Shown one piece after another: positions 18,931-27,054 of a DNA stretch of 64,000 nt (position 1 is the first letter of the stretch; each line of letters begins with the position of its first letter). Under the pieces are notes generated by a model. The model saw nothing but the letters and a program-made list of their open reading frames with translations, was not told the origin of the DNA and made no database searches. Source of the DNA: an uncultured Bacteroidales bacterium (GTDB taxonomy: Bacteria; Bacteroidota; Bacteroidia; Bacteroidales; Bacteroidaceae); contig CACYZY010000002.1 in assembly GCA_902779085.1 (NCBI GenBank), forward strand, positions 124,001 through 188,000, written 5' to 3'. Both the position numbers and the translations under genes were made by a program.

Positions 18931-20263
18931 AATATTTCCTTTTGTTCTTATATTTTTCTATTCGCTCGGCAAACTTGGCATCTTTCTTATTGGCTGGCAC
19001 AGGAGTAAACTCTATCACTTCTGGTATTTGTTTCCCATAGTCGAGTATGCCCTCCTGCTTACTGATGACCAGCGAATCGTACAAGGCGTGCGTCATAGCA
19101 TCATAGGACGTGAGGGTAAGGCGTTTATCATCAGCAACTACTTTCTGATAGTACCTGCTGCCAGAGCCAAACTTATCAAACTTTTCATCAAACTCGATGC
19201 GATAGTTCTTGGGCGACATATGACTGACTGTATAGACAGGCGTTGAAGGAATGATAAGCTTATCATCGTGGTTTGTCATACGAGCATATGCGTGTTCGTG
19301 TCCTTGCAACACCAAATCAACACCATAGTCACGAATCAGGTCATCAAACATCCAACGTTGTATCAAGTTGTTGTTCTTGCCCCGAATGGAATAGAGCGGA
19401 TGATGCAACACTACCACTTTCCATTTGGCTTTGCTCTCTTCAAGTTGCTTCTTGAGCCACGAACGCTGGGTGAAGAGGTAGAAAAACTCACGATTGCTGT
19501 CGAGAACAAAGAACTGCACATCCTTATAACGCAAGGTAAACACTTGATTGACACCTTCCATACTATCAAGATAATAAGAATGTATCAACGAGAATCTGCG
19601 CTCTAAACTATATACCAAACCTTTGAGATAATCATGATTGCCCGTTGCCGTGAGTACCGGAACGCTTTGCCCTATACTGTCGAGTCCCTCAAATGTTTCT
19701 TGCCAATAGGCATCAACAGGACGCTCAGTAAGGTCGCCACCACATACCAGAAACTGTGCATCGGGATGATGCTGGAACGCCCCTCGCAAAAGCTGATTAG
19801 CTATGCCAGCTATGGTATCCTGCACATCACCCACATAGAGGAATGATGTATTTCGGTGGTCGGAAAGATTGAAGTGATGCCACGATGAATAATGACCGTT
19901 AGTGCATACACGATAGCTATAGTGACACCCTGCTTGCAGATTACGCAAGCGAGCCACATAGTAAGCTGCTTTGCCGGATCGTGACTCAAATACTTCTCCG
20001 TCTGCCTCAACACGCAAAGTATCGGTCTCATCTGCCAACTCCAGAAAGGATGTTTGCACCGTCTCGCCACAACTCCAACTCACATTACGCGATGTAGCAT
20101 CGCTATCACCGAATGTGAGCAGAATGCGTTGCGGACTGTCTGATGTAATATAGGGTGGCTCAGGCACGTTGCCAAACCATACTTCCCAACGTACATAACA
20201 GAGTATGCCAAATGCTACCAGCACCAGCAAACAGAACCATCCAACTATTCTCTTTATATTCAA
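18911..20263 (-). CDS. Exported metallophosphoesterase, purple acid phosphatase-like
   Basis: This 450-residue protein has an N-terminal membrane or signal segment (about residues 6-24), a fibronectin-like beta domain (about 40-135), and a calcineurin-type phosphoesterase domain. All metal motifs are visible: YVGDVQDT near residue 143, CGGDLTERP near 173, TGNHDY near 207, LHHPLYS near 286 and GHEHAYARM near 318. It ends in a Lys/Arg/Tyr-rich tail. The layout matches purple acid phosphatases. It probably hydrolyses phosphoesters in the periplasm; the adjacent LTA-synthase-like gene suggests an envelope substrate, which is inference. Confidence 0.85.
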   Translation of the reverse strand: MNIKRIVGWFCLLVLVAFGILCYVRWEVWFGNVPEPPYITSDSPQRILLTFGDSDATSRNVSWSCGETVQTSFLELADETDTLRVEADGEVFESRSGKAAYYVARLRNLQAGCHYSYRVCTNGHYSSWHHFNLSDHRNTSFLYVGDVQDTIAGIANQLLRGAFQHHPDAQFLVCGGDLTERPVDAYWQETFEGLDSIGQSVPVLTATGNHDYLKGLVYSLERRFSLIHSYYLDSMEGVNQVFTLRYKDVQFFVLDSNREFFYLFTQRSWLKKQLEESKAKWKVVVLHHPLYSIRGKNNNLIQRWMFDDLIRDYGVDLVLQGHEHAYARMTNHDDKLIIPSTPVYTVSHMSPKNYRIEFDEKFDKFGSGSRYYQKVVADDKRLTLTSYDAMTHALYDSLVISKQEGILDYGKQIPEVIEFTPVPANKKDAKFAERIEKYKNKRKYYERIDY

Positions 20264-20275
20264 TTATCTTCGCTA

Positions 20276-20920
20276 TTAATCCTTCTTCCTGATAATTGTA
20301 AGTCCGTCACGTAGAGGCAATATCACCTTTTCCACCCTATCGTCGGATGCGACAAAGTCGTTGAAATGCAGGATGCCTTGCGTCTGAAGGTCGCTCTCGC
20401 GTACATGTTCATCGGTAACATGACCACCCCATAAGGTATTATCCACCAGCATATATCCCCCAGGGCGCAGATGTGCCAAAACCAATTCGTAGAACTCCAA
20501 GTACTTGCGTTTGTCACCGTCAATAAAGGCCATATCGAAAGTCACCCCTAACGTGGGCACCACCTGCATGGCATCACCGATGATAAACTCTATCTGGTTG
20601 GCATATGGAGAGTTATCAAACCAAGGGCGTGTAAACTCCTCCTGTTCGTCGTTGATTTCTATGGTATAAATCTTGCCGTCTTTGGATAAACCTTCTGCAA
20701 TGCAAAGGGCAGAATAGCCGCTATAGGTACCTATCTCCAGCACGTTCTTAGGCGCAACCATGTGGGTAAGCATTTTCAGGATACGTCCCTGCAAGTGACC
20801 CGACACCATATGGGGATAGAGCAACTGCAAATGTGTGGCTCTGTATAACTTGTTCAGGTATTCTCCCTCGGCATCAATGTGCCCTAAGATATAATCCTCT
20901 GTATTCGATTCGTTCGCCAT
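20276..20920 (-). CDS. SAM-dependent O-methyltransferase (COMT-like family 3)
   Basis: This is a 214-residue class I methyltransferase of the caffeoyl-CoA O-methyltransferase type. The SAM loop VLEIGTYSGYSALCIAEGL is near residue 60, IYTIEINDEQEEF (motif II acidic) near 84, and the metal-binding AFIDGDKRKYLEFYE near 131, with LVDNTLWGG near 157. The substrate is unknown; bacterial members are often tRNA (5-hydroxyuridine) methyltransferases of the TrmR type or small-molecule enzymes. Its ATG overlaps the aroQ stop by one base. Confidence 0.9.
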   Translation of the reverse strand: MANESNTEDYILGHIDAEGEYLNKLYRATHLQLLYPHMVSGHLQGRILKMLTHMVAPKNVLEIGTYSGYSALCIAEGLSKDGKIYTIEINDEQEEFTRPWFDNSPYANQIEFIIGDAMQVVPTLGVTFDMAFIDGDKRKYLEFYELVLAHLRPGGYMLVDNTLWGGHVTDEHVRESDLQTQGILHFNDFVASDDRVEKVILPLRDGLTIIRKKD

Positions 20921-21339
20921 TACTTGTTAATCAATGCTTCTAAGGCTAGTCTGTAAGAATCAAGTCCAAAGCCCAAGATCACTCCCTTGCACGCACAAGA
21001 TATCATTGACTTATGGCGGAACTCTTCACGTGCATGGACATTACTGATATGCACCTCCACCACAGGCGCTGTGATGGCACGTATGGCATCTTGCAAGGCA
21101 ATAGATGTATGGGTGTAGGCTCCAGCATTCAGAATAATACCATCAGCATCGAAACCTACCTCATGCAGTTTGTCGATGAGGTTACCCTCACAATTCGACT
21201 GATAATAAGCTATCTCCACATCAGGATAACGCTGCTTCAATATCTGCAGATAGTCGTCGAATGACTGGCTGCCATATATACCTGGTTCGCGCTTGCCCAA
21301 CAAATTTATGTTAGGTCCGTTGATTATTTGTATCTTCAT
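20920..21339 (-). CDS. aroQ: 3-dehydroquinate dehydratase, type II
   Basis: AroQ dehydrates 3-dehydroquinate to 3-dehydroshikimate in the shikimate pathway and forms a dodecamer. The start MKIQIINGPNINLLGKREP is the family N-terminus. Further motifs are the flexible active-site loop with the catalytic Tyr (GIYG), YQSNCEGNLIDKLHE, LNAGAYTHTSIALQDAI with the catalytic His region, and VEVHISNVHAREEFRHKS. The length of 139 residues is typical. A longer frame reaches 21417 but would run through the promoter palindrome, so 21339 is used. It leads the five-gene minus-strand operon. Confidence 0.95.
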   Translation of the reverse strand: MKIQIINGPNINLLGKREPGIYGSQSFDDYLQILKQRYPDVEIAYYQSNCEGNLIDKLHEVGFDADGIILNAGAYTHTSIALQDAIRAITAPVVEVHISNVHAREEFRHKSMISCACKGVILGFGLDSYRLALEALINK

Positions 21340-21353
21340 ATCGCAAAAATTAA

Positions 21354-21373
21354 TATCTTTGTGCACAAAGATA
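21354..21373. promoter_or_regulatory. Palindromic divergent promoter between aroQ and xerD
   Basis: TATCTTTGTGCACAAAGATA is a perfect 20-bp palindrome made of two face-to-face TAnnTTTG boxes. On the minus strand, TTTG at 21394-21397 lies 20 nt upstream of the box, a textbook aroQ promoter with a leader of about 20 nt. On the plus strand the nearest TTTG (21327-21330) is 23 nt away, a weaker xerD promoter. Confidence 0.75.
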
Positions 21374-21440
21374 GTGCAAGCCGAAGACAGAAACAAATTT
21401 TGGGGCAGCGAAAACATGAATACTTGTATTTTATGTTGAG

Positions 21441-22433
21441 GTGCAGCCTATACAATCTAAAAGTAAACATATATTGAAAAAATCAGCCAAAATACCAGAG
21501 AAGATTAAAGGCAGGGTGCCCATTATCAAGGAATACACCCAATACCTACGACTGGAGAAGAACCTGTCGCCCAACACTTACGATGCCTATCTTACTGATT
21601 TGGAGAAGCTGTTGCACTACCTCGATACAGCCAATATAGACCCACTTGATGTCACACTTGAGAACCTGCAACACTTCATGGCAGGTCTGCACGACATAGG
21701 GATCCATCCTCGATCGCAAGCACGCATACTCAGTGGGGTAAAATCGTTCTTCAAGTTTCTGGTCATCGCAGACTATCGCAAAGACGATCCTGCCGAACTG
21801 CTGGAAGGGCCCAAGATAGGCTTTAAGTTGCCCGAGGTGCTGACCGTAGAGGAGATTGACCGCATCATCGATACGATAGATATGAGCAAAAACGAGGGCC
21901 AACGCAACCGCGCTATGCTGGAAACGCTCTATAGCTGTGGCTTACGTGTCAGTGAGCTCTGTAACCTCAAGTTGTCCGACCTATACCTCGACGAGGGCTT
22001 CATCAAGGTTGAAGGCAAAGGCAGCAAGCAACGCCTCGTACCCATCAGTCAGCGTGCCATACAAGAAATCAACTGGTGGTTGGAGGACCGCATCGGCGGC
22101 AAAATCAAAGAGGGCTACGAGGACTATGTCTTTCTGGCTCGCTGGGGCAAAAACATCTCACGAATCATGGTCTTCCATCTCATCAAGGAGCTGGCCGAGA
22201 AGGCAGGGATCAAAAAGACCATCAGTCCACATACTTTCCGCCACTCGTTTGCCACTCATCTGTTGGAGGGAGGCGCCAACCTGCGTGCCATACAGGCCAT
22301 GATGGGGCATGAATCAATCGCCACCACAGAGATTTATACACATATCGACCGATCCATGCTACGTGCAGAGATCATCGGACACCACCCTCGCAATATAAAT
22401 TATGTAGAAAAAAATAAAGTTAATCAGCCATAA
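21441..22433 (+). CDS. xerD: Tyrosine recombinase XerD-like
   Basis: This tyrosine recombinase probably resolves chromosome dimers at dif. The N-terminal SAM-like core-binding domain covers about residues 28-115. The catalytic domain shows the first Arg in SCGLRVSELCNLKLSDL near residue 168, the beta-hairpin Lys in VEGKGSKQRLVP near 190, HTFRHSFATHLLEGG near 260 (HxxR), MMGHESIATTEIYTH near 283, and the nucleophile Tyr in EIYTHID. No ATG is available in frame upstream of the domain: GTG at 21441 and TTG at 21474 are the candidates, and the first was taken (330 residues). The N-terminal ~20 residues are basic and unlike the family core, so the start is uncertain. Confidence 0.88.
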   Translation: MQPIQSKSKHILKKSAKIPEKIKGRVPIIKEYTQYLRLEKNLSPNTYDAYLTDLEKLLHYLDTANIDPLDVTLENLQHFMAGLHDIGIHPRSQARILSGVKSFFKFLVIADYRKDDPAELLEGPKIGFKLPEVLTVEEIDRIIDTIDMSKNEGQRNRAMLETLYSCGLRVSELCNLKLSDLYLDEGFIKVEGKGSKQRLVPISQRAIQEINWWLEDRIGGKIKEGYEDYVFLARWGKNISRIMVFHLIKELAEKAGIKKTISPHTFRHSFATHLLEGGANLRAIQAMMGHESIATTEIYTHIDRSMLRAEIIGHHPRNINYVEKNKVNQP

Positions 22434-22471
22434 ATAATGACAACATGTGTACGAATTACACTTTTGTTGCT

Positions 22472-22479
22472 TATCTTTG
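22472..22479 (+). promoter_or_regulatory. -7 box of the TPR lipoprotein gene
   Basis: TATCTTTG ends 31 nt before the ATG at 22511. No convincing TTTG is found at the -33 position. Confidence 0.55.
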
Positions 22480-22510
22480 CGCCGGTGTACAACTAAAAAC
22501 TAACGACATT

Positions 22511-24196
22511 ATGAAGAAAGTACAATTATTATTAGTAACTATGCTGGCTTTACTCACATCATGTGCCAGCAAGATGGGTGAGTTATCACCCGAATACTTC
22601 ACCGTTACTCCTCAAGTGCTGGAGGCAGTAGGCGGTAAGGTACCAGCTACCATCAACGGCAAATTCCCTGAGAAATATTTCAATAAAAAAGCCATTGTAG
22701 AAGTAACCCCCGTACTTCGCTGGCAGGGCGGAGAGGTCAAGGGTCAGCCCGCTACCTTCCAAGGCGAGAAGGTGGAGGCCAATTACCAGACTATCCCTTA
22801 CCAGATGGGTGGTAACTACACTCTGCGCACCTCATTTGACTACCGTCCAGAGATGGCCAAGAGTGAACTGTACCTCGATTTTGTGGTACGCATGGGCAAA
22901 AAAGTAATGACCATCCCATCCGTCAAGATAGCTGATGGTGTAATAGCTACTTCTGAACTGGTGGGTCAGACGTTGCAAAATGCCAACGTTTCACTGGGAG
23001 CCGATGCCTTCCAACGCATCATCAAGGACAAGCGCGAAGAACAGATCATGTTCCTCATCCAGCAGGCCAATATCCGTTCTAACCAGATGGGCGCAGCCAA
23101 TAGCTTTACCAACGAGGTGAAGAATGTTGACGGTACCAACAACCAGCGCATCAGCAACATCGAGATTTCTGCTTATGCATCTCCCGATGGTGGCGTCAGC
23201 CTGAATCGTGGTTTGGCTGAAAAGCGCCAGGATAATACAGCTTCACTCATTGAGAAGAACCTCAAGAAGAGTAACATCGATGCAGACATCGATACTCGTT
23301 ATACTGCTCAGGACTGGGAAGGTTTCCAGGAACTCGTGTCTAAATCCAATATCCAGGACAAGGACCTTATCTTGCGTGTGCTGTCCATGTATTCAGACCC
23401 AGAGGAGCGCGAGCGCGAGATCAAGAATATCTCTACTGTTTATCGTACGCTGGCTGATGACATACTGCCCCAGTTGCGCCGTTCACGCCTCACACTGAAT
23501 TACGAGATCATTGGCAAGAGCGACGAAGAGATCAGTACACTGGCTCGCAACAACGCCGCCCAGTTGAGCGTTGAAGAACTGCTTTATGCTGCCACTCTTA
23601 CCAACAATGCTAGTGAGCAGGAAGCCATCTACACCCAAGCAACGAGGCTGTACCCCAACGACTACCGTGCCTTCAATAATCTGGGCAAGTTGGCCTACGA
23701 AGCAGGCGACTTGAACAAGGCTGAAAACCTGTTCAAACAGGCTGCAACCAAGCAGGATGCTCCTGAGGTGAACAACAACCTAGCACTTGTATCCCTCGCT
23801 AAGGGTGACAAAGCCACAGCCGAACAATATTTGGGCAAGGCCTCTGGTGCCAAGGAATTGAGCGAAACAATGGGCAACCTCTATGTTGCACAAGGACAGT
23901 ACGACCGTGCTGTCAATGCTTTTGGAGATGCCAAGACCAACAGTGCTGCTTTAGCACAGATATTGGCCAAGGACTACAACAGGGCTCGCAACACCCTTGA
24001 TGCAGTAGAGCGTCCCGATGCTTATACTAGCTACTTGAAAGCCATCGTAGGTGCTCGTACCAACAACCTGCAGATGGTCACCAATAATCTGCGTGAGGCC
24101 ATCAGTAAGCAGCCATCGTTAAAGCAACAAGCATCAACCGACTTGGAGTTCAGCAAGTATTTCACCAACGCTGATTTTGCAACTATTGTTAGGTAA
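22511..24196 (+). CDS. Lipoprotein with OmpA-like and TPR domains
   Basis: This 561-residue protein has a lipoprotein signal (MKKVQLLLVTMLALLTSC, lipid Cys at residue 18). A beta-rich N-terminal region (about 25-150) precedes a segment like the OmpA C-terminal peptidoglycan-binding fold (ISNIEISAYASPDGG then LNRGLAEKRQDNT, about 215-245). TPR-like repeats start near residue 375 (NDYRAFNNLGKLAYEAGDLNKAENLFKQA). I infer an outer-membrane lipoprotein tied to the cell wall through the OmpA-like part, with TPRs for partners. A longer frame starts at 22445 but would precede and overlap the promoter, so 22511 was chosen. Confidence 0.8.
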   Translation: MKKVQLLLVTMLALLTSCASKMGELSPEYFTVTPQVLEAVGGKVPATINGKFPEKYFNKKAIVEVTPVLRWQGGEVKGQPATFQGEKVEANYQTIPYQMGGNYTLRTSFDYRPEMAKSELYLDFVVRMGKKVMTIPSVKIADGVIATSELVGQTLQNANVSLGADAFQRIIKDKREEQIMFLIQQANIRSNQMGAANSFTNEVKNVDGTNNQRISNIEISAYASPDGGVSLNRGLAEKRQDNTASLIEKNLKKSNIDADIDTRYTAQDWEGFQELVSKSNIQDKDLILRVLSMYSDPEEREREIKNISTVYRTLADDILPQLRRSRLTLNYEIIGKSDEEISTLARNNAAQLSVEELLYAATLTNNASEQEAIYTQATRLYPNDYRAFNNLGKLAYEAGDLNKAENLFKQAATKQDAPEVNNNLALVSLAKGDKATAEQYLGKASGAKELSETMGNLYVAQGQYDRAVNAFGDAKTNSAALAQILAKDYNRARNTLDAVERPDAYTSYLKAIVGARTNNLQMVTNNLREAISKQPSLKQQASTDLEFSKYFTNADFATIVR

Positions 24197-24212
24197 CCGT
24201 AAATTACATTAT

Positions 24213-24280
24213 AGCTCCCCTTCTGACATAAAGGGGGAGTCCTTAGATAGGGGGAGTATATTCTCCCCCTCTTTTTTTAT
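24213..24280 (+). terminator. Terminator with tandem hairpins after the TPR lipoprotein
   Basis: A first hairpin pairs CTCCCC with GGGGAG (24215-24239). The second, AGGGGGAG / CTCCCCCT (24249-24270) with loop TATATT, is followed by CTTTTTTTATT and is the likely functional terminator. Confidence 0.85.
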
Positions 24281-24310
24281 TATTTGCTTTTAAGTTAGCC
24301 AAAAAAGCAC

Positions 24311-24318
24311 TACTTTTG
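24311..24318 (+). promoter_or_regulatory. -7 box of the thioredoxin-fold lipoprotein gene
   Basis: TACTTTTG fits TAnnTTTG, 23 nt before the ATG at 24342. A TTTG at 24283-24286 lies 24 nt upstream, longer than the usual spacing. Confidence 0.5.
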
Positions 24319-24341
24319 GAGCCGAAAGAAAACAATACTCT

Positions 24342-25391
24342 ATGATGAAGCGCCTTTTATACTATTGCCTGCTAGTCTTCGTCTGCATAGCTTGCGGTGA
24401 GGATCAAGGTGACCGTGCGCTCGTATCAGGCACCATCAAGGGCTTGACAAATGACACCCTGATCATTTATGGTGCCGATCAAATGTTCGACCATGTCGAT
24501 ACCATCTATGTCAGAGATGGTAAGTTCAAGCGCTACATCAACGTTGACACTCTGGCACAAACATGGCTCATGTATAAAGATGGCAGCAGAGTACCCCTAT
24601 TCCTCAACAAACGTAGCAACATCACCATAAAAGGCGACACTGCTCACCTGCAGCGTCTGCAGATAGAAGACAAGGCCGAGAATCACCTCCTCACGCAGTT
24701 TCTCAACGAGCATGACACCACGCTGACCATCGCGTTGGTTGATACTTTTATCACTCACCACCCCACGTCAACTGTCAGCTTCTATCTTATCAACCGCTAC
24801 TTGCAGGAGGCAGCCACTACAGACAGAAAACTAGTTACTCCCCTGTTGCAGCAGTTTGACGAAGAGATGAAGCACCACCCCCAATACCTAGCCATCAACG
24901 AACGCCTGACTACTGAGGCAAAGACTGATTCGGGTGCGGTCGTCAACTATTTCCGTCTCCGTAATCAGGAGAACAAGTGGACATCACGTGCCGATTTCAA
25001 CAAGCAGTGGTTGCTCATCCATTTCTGGGCTACATGGGACGAAGCTAGTCAACGGCAGTTGCGCACCCTCTATAAGCCGCTGTATAAACAGCTCAAGAAA
25101 GATAAGACCGACGACTTTGCTCTCTGGGGCATCTCGCTCGATATTGATCTCCAAAAATGGGAGGATGCATTGCAGAAAGACACCATTGAGTGGACGCAGG
25201 GCTGTGATGCCAAGGGATGGTCATCCGAACCTGTCAAAATGTTCGATATTCGATACTTGCCAGCCAATGTGCTGATAACTCCCAACGGAAGAATTAGTGG
25301 CATCAACCTGACGAAAGAGCAGATAGACAACAAGTTGAAGGAACTGAAGGAACAAAAGGAGAAAGAAAAGAAGGAGAAAAAGAAAAAATAA
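24342..25391 (+). CDS. DUF4369-like/thioredoxin-fold lipoprotein lacking the CxxC motif
   Basis: This 349-residue protein has a lipoprotein signal (VFVCIACGE, lipid Cys near residue 19). The N-terminal beta domain (about 25-110) resembles DUF4369, which precedes TlpA-like thioredoxin domains in Bacteroidales. The C-terminal domain (about 210-330) has the thioredoxin-like strand LLIHFWATWDEASQRQ, but where TlpA has WCxxC it has WDEAS, so no redox-active cysteine pair is present. A cis-Pro-like IRYLPANVLI follows. It ends in a run of Lys/Glu. I infer a non-redox structural or binding role. ComM follows after 35 nt and may share the transcript. Confidence 0.75.
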   Translation: MMKRLLYYCLLVFVCIACGEDQGDRALVSGTIKGLTNDTLIIYGADQMFDHVDTIYVRDGKFKRYINVDTLAQTWLMYKDGSRVPLFLNKRSNITIKGDTAHLQRLQIEDKAENHLLTQFLNEHDTTLTIALVDTFITHHPTSTVSFYLINRYLQEAATTDRKLVTPLLQQFDEEMKHHPQYLAINERLTTEAKTDSGAVVNYFRLRNQENKWTSRADFNKQWLLIHFWATWDEASQRQLRTLYKPLYKQLKKDKTDDFALWGISLDIDLQKWEDALQKDTIEWTQGCDAKGWSSEPVKMFDIRYLPANVLITPNGRISGINLTKEQIDNKLKELKEQKEKEKKEKKKK

Positions 25392-25426
25392 ACTAGTTAT
25401 ATCCAACTTATTAATTATTCATAACA

Positions 25427-26968
25427 ATGTTGACAAAAGTTTTTGCTGCTGCCCTACAAGGCATAGATGCAACGTTGATTACTATCGAAGTTAACAGCCA
25501 GAAAGGTTGTGGTTTTTCATTAGTGGGACTACCCGACTCAGCCGTAAGAGAAAGTCAGCAACGAATATTTGCTACTTTTGATGTTCTGGGACTCAACTTT
25601 CCTAACGCCGACATATTAGTAAACATGGCCCCTGCTGATATACGCAAAGAAGGATCTGCCTACGACCTTCCACTATCTATCGGCATACTTACCGCAGTAG
25701 GGTTATTGCCATATCAACTGCTTGAGGAGTATATGTTGATTGGTGAACTGGGGCTTGACGGAAGACTAATGCCTATCAGAGGTGCATTACCTATAGCCAT
25801 AAAGGCAAGAGAACTAGGTTTAAAGGGCATTATCCTTCCACATCAGAACGCCCGTGAAGCAGCAGTTGTGAACAACCTCACCATTTTAGGAGCAGAGAAC
25901 CTTAGTCAGGTTGTGGATTTCTTTAAAGGTAATGATAAAAGTCTATCTCCCATAGAGATGAATACTCGAAAGGAATTCTACAACCACCAACTGGAGTTTG
26001 AGGAAGATTTCGCTGACGTAAAAGGGCAGGAGAATGTGAAACGTGCAATGGAGATTGCGGCAGCTGGAAGTCATAACCTTTTACTTGTTGGCAGTCCAGG
26101 CAGTGGAAAGTCTATGTTAGCTAAACGATTACCATCCATCTTACCACCATTGTCGTTGGCTGAGAGTCTGGAAACCACAAAGATTCATTCTGTGGCCGGG
26201 AAATTGGGGAAAGAAGGGGGATTGATTTATCATCGTCCGTTTCGAAATCCTCATCACACAATTTCAACCGTTGCGATGACAGGAGGGGGCAGTTATCCTC
26301 AACCAGGAGAAATCAGTCTAGCCCACAATGGTATCCTTTTTCTAGATGAATTGCCAGAGTTCAAAAGAGATGTACTGGAAGTGCTTAGGCAACCTTTAGA
26401 AGACCGACATATCAGCATCAGTAGGGTACGTACACAAATAGACTATCCAGCTAGTTTTATGTTCGTGGCTGCTATGAATCCTTGTCCGTGTGGTTACTAC
26501 AATCATCCAACTCATCCCTGCGTATGCTCACCAGGACAGGTACAAAAATACATGAGCCGCATATCAGGTCCTTTGATGGATCGTATCGATATACAGATAG
26601 AGGTAACTCCTGTGCCTTTTGAGGAGTTGTCTTCCCAACGTGCTTGTGAGCCAAGCCGTGTAATTCGTGAGCGAGTTATCAAAGCGCGTAAGATTCAGGA
26701 AGATAGATATAAAAATATATCTCATGTGCATTGTAATGCCCAAATGACATCTAAACTACTCCATATGTATGCACAACCTGATACAGCAGGTCTTCAGTTA
26801 TTAAAAACTGCTATGCAACGCCTCAACCTCAGTGCAAGGGCCTATGACCGTATTCTAAAAGTAGCTCGTACTATAGCTGACCTGGAAGGAAGCAAGCAAG
26901 TACTAAGTCATCATCTCGCTGAGGCCATAGGTTATCGCAATCTAGATAGGGAAGATTGGGCTGGATGA
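25427..26968 (+). CDS. comM: YifB/ComM family Mg-chelatase-like AAA+ ATPase
   Basis: ComM-type proteins are hexameric helicases that help integrate single-stranded DNA during natural transformation in some bacteria; in Bacteroidales the role is not established. The 513-residue product has an N-terminal Lon-protease-like (ChlI) domain (about 1-170), a P-loop GSPGSGKSMLAKRLPSILP near residue 222, Walker B NGILFLDELPEF near 301, and a cysteine-containing NPCPCGYYNHPTHPCVC near 351. The C-terminal Mg-chelatase domain includes LNLSARAYDRILKVARTIADL. It is full length. Confidence 0.92.
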   Translation: MLTKVFAAALQGIDATLITIEVNSQKGCGFSLVGLPDSAVRESQQRIFATFDVLGLNFPNADILVNMAPADIRKEGSAYDLPLSIGILTAVGLLPYQLLEEYMLIGELGLDGRLMPIRGALPIAIKARELGLKGIILPHQNAREAAVVNNLTILGAENLSQVVDFFKGNDKSLSPIEMNTRKEFYNHQLEFEEDFADVKGQENVKRAMEIAAAGSHNLLLVGSPGSGKSMLAKRLPSILPPLSLAESLETTKIHSVAGKLGKEGGLIYHRPFRNPHHTISTVAMTGGGSYPQPGEISLAHNGILFLDELPEFKRDVLEVLRQPLEDRHISISRVRTQIDYPASFMFVAAMNPCPCGYYNHPTHPCVCSPGQVQKYMSRISGPLMDRIDIQIEVTPVPFEELSSQRACEPSRVIRERVIKARKIQEDRYKNISHVHCNAQMTSKLLHMYAQPDTAGLQLLKTAMQRLNLSARAYDRILKVARTIADLEGSKQVLSHHLAEAIGYRNLDREDWAG

Positions 26969-27001
26969 CCCTATATTTTGATAAAACAAATCGCAACCTT
27001 C

Positions 27002-27033
27002 TTTGCGGCAATTAGGAAAAAACACTATCTTTG
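27002..27033 (+). promoter_or_regulatory. Promoter of the symporter/cell-wall sugar operon
   Basis: TTTG at 27002-27005, then 20 nt, then TATCTTTG at 27026-27033, a full Bacteroidota promoter ending 21 nt before the ATG at 27055. No other strong promoter is seen before the downstream genes to 34056. Confidence 0.75.
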
Positions 27034-27054
27034 TAAATCGTAAATAACAAAGGA

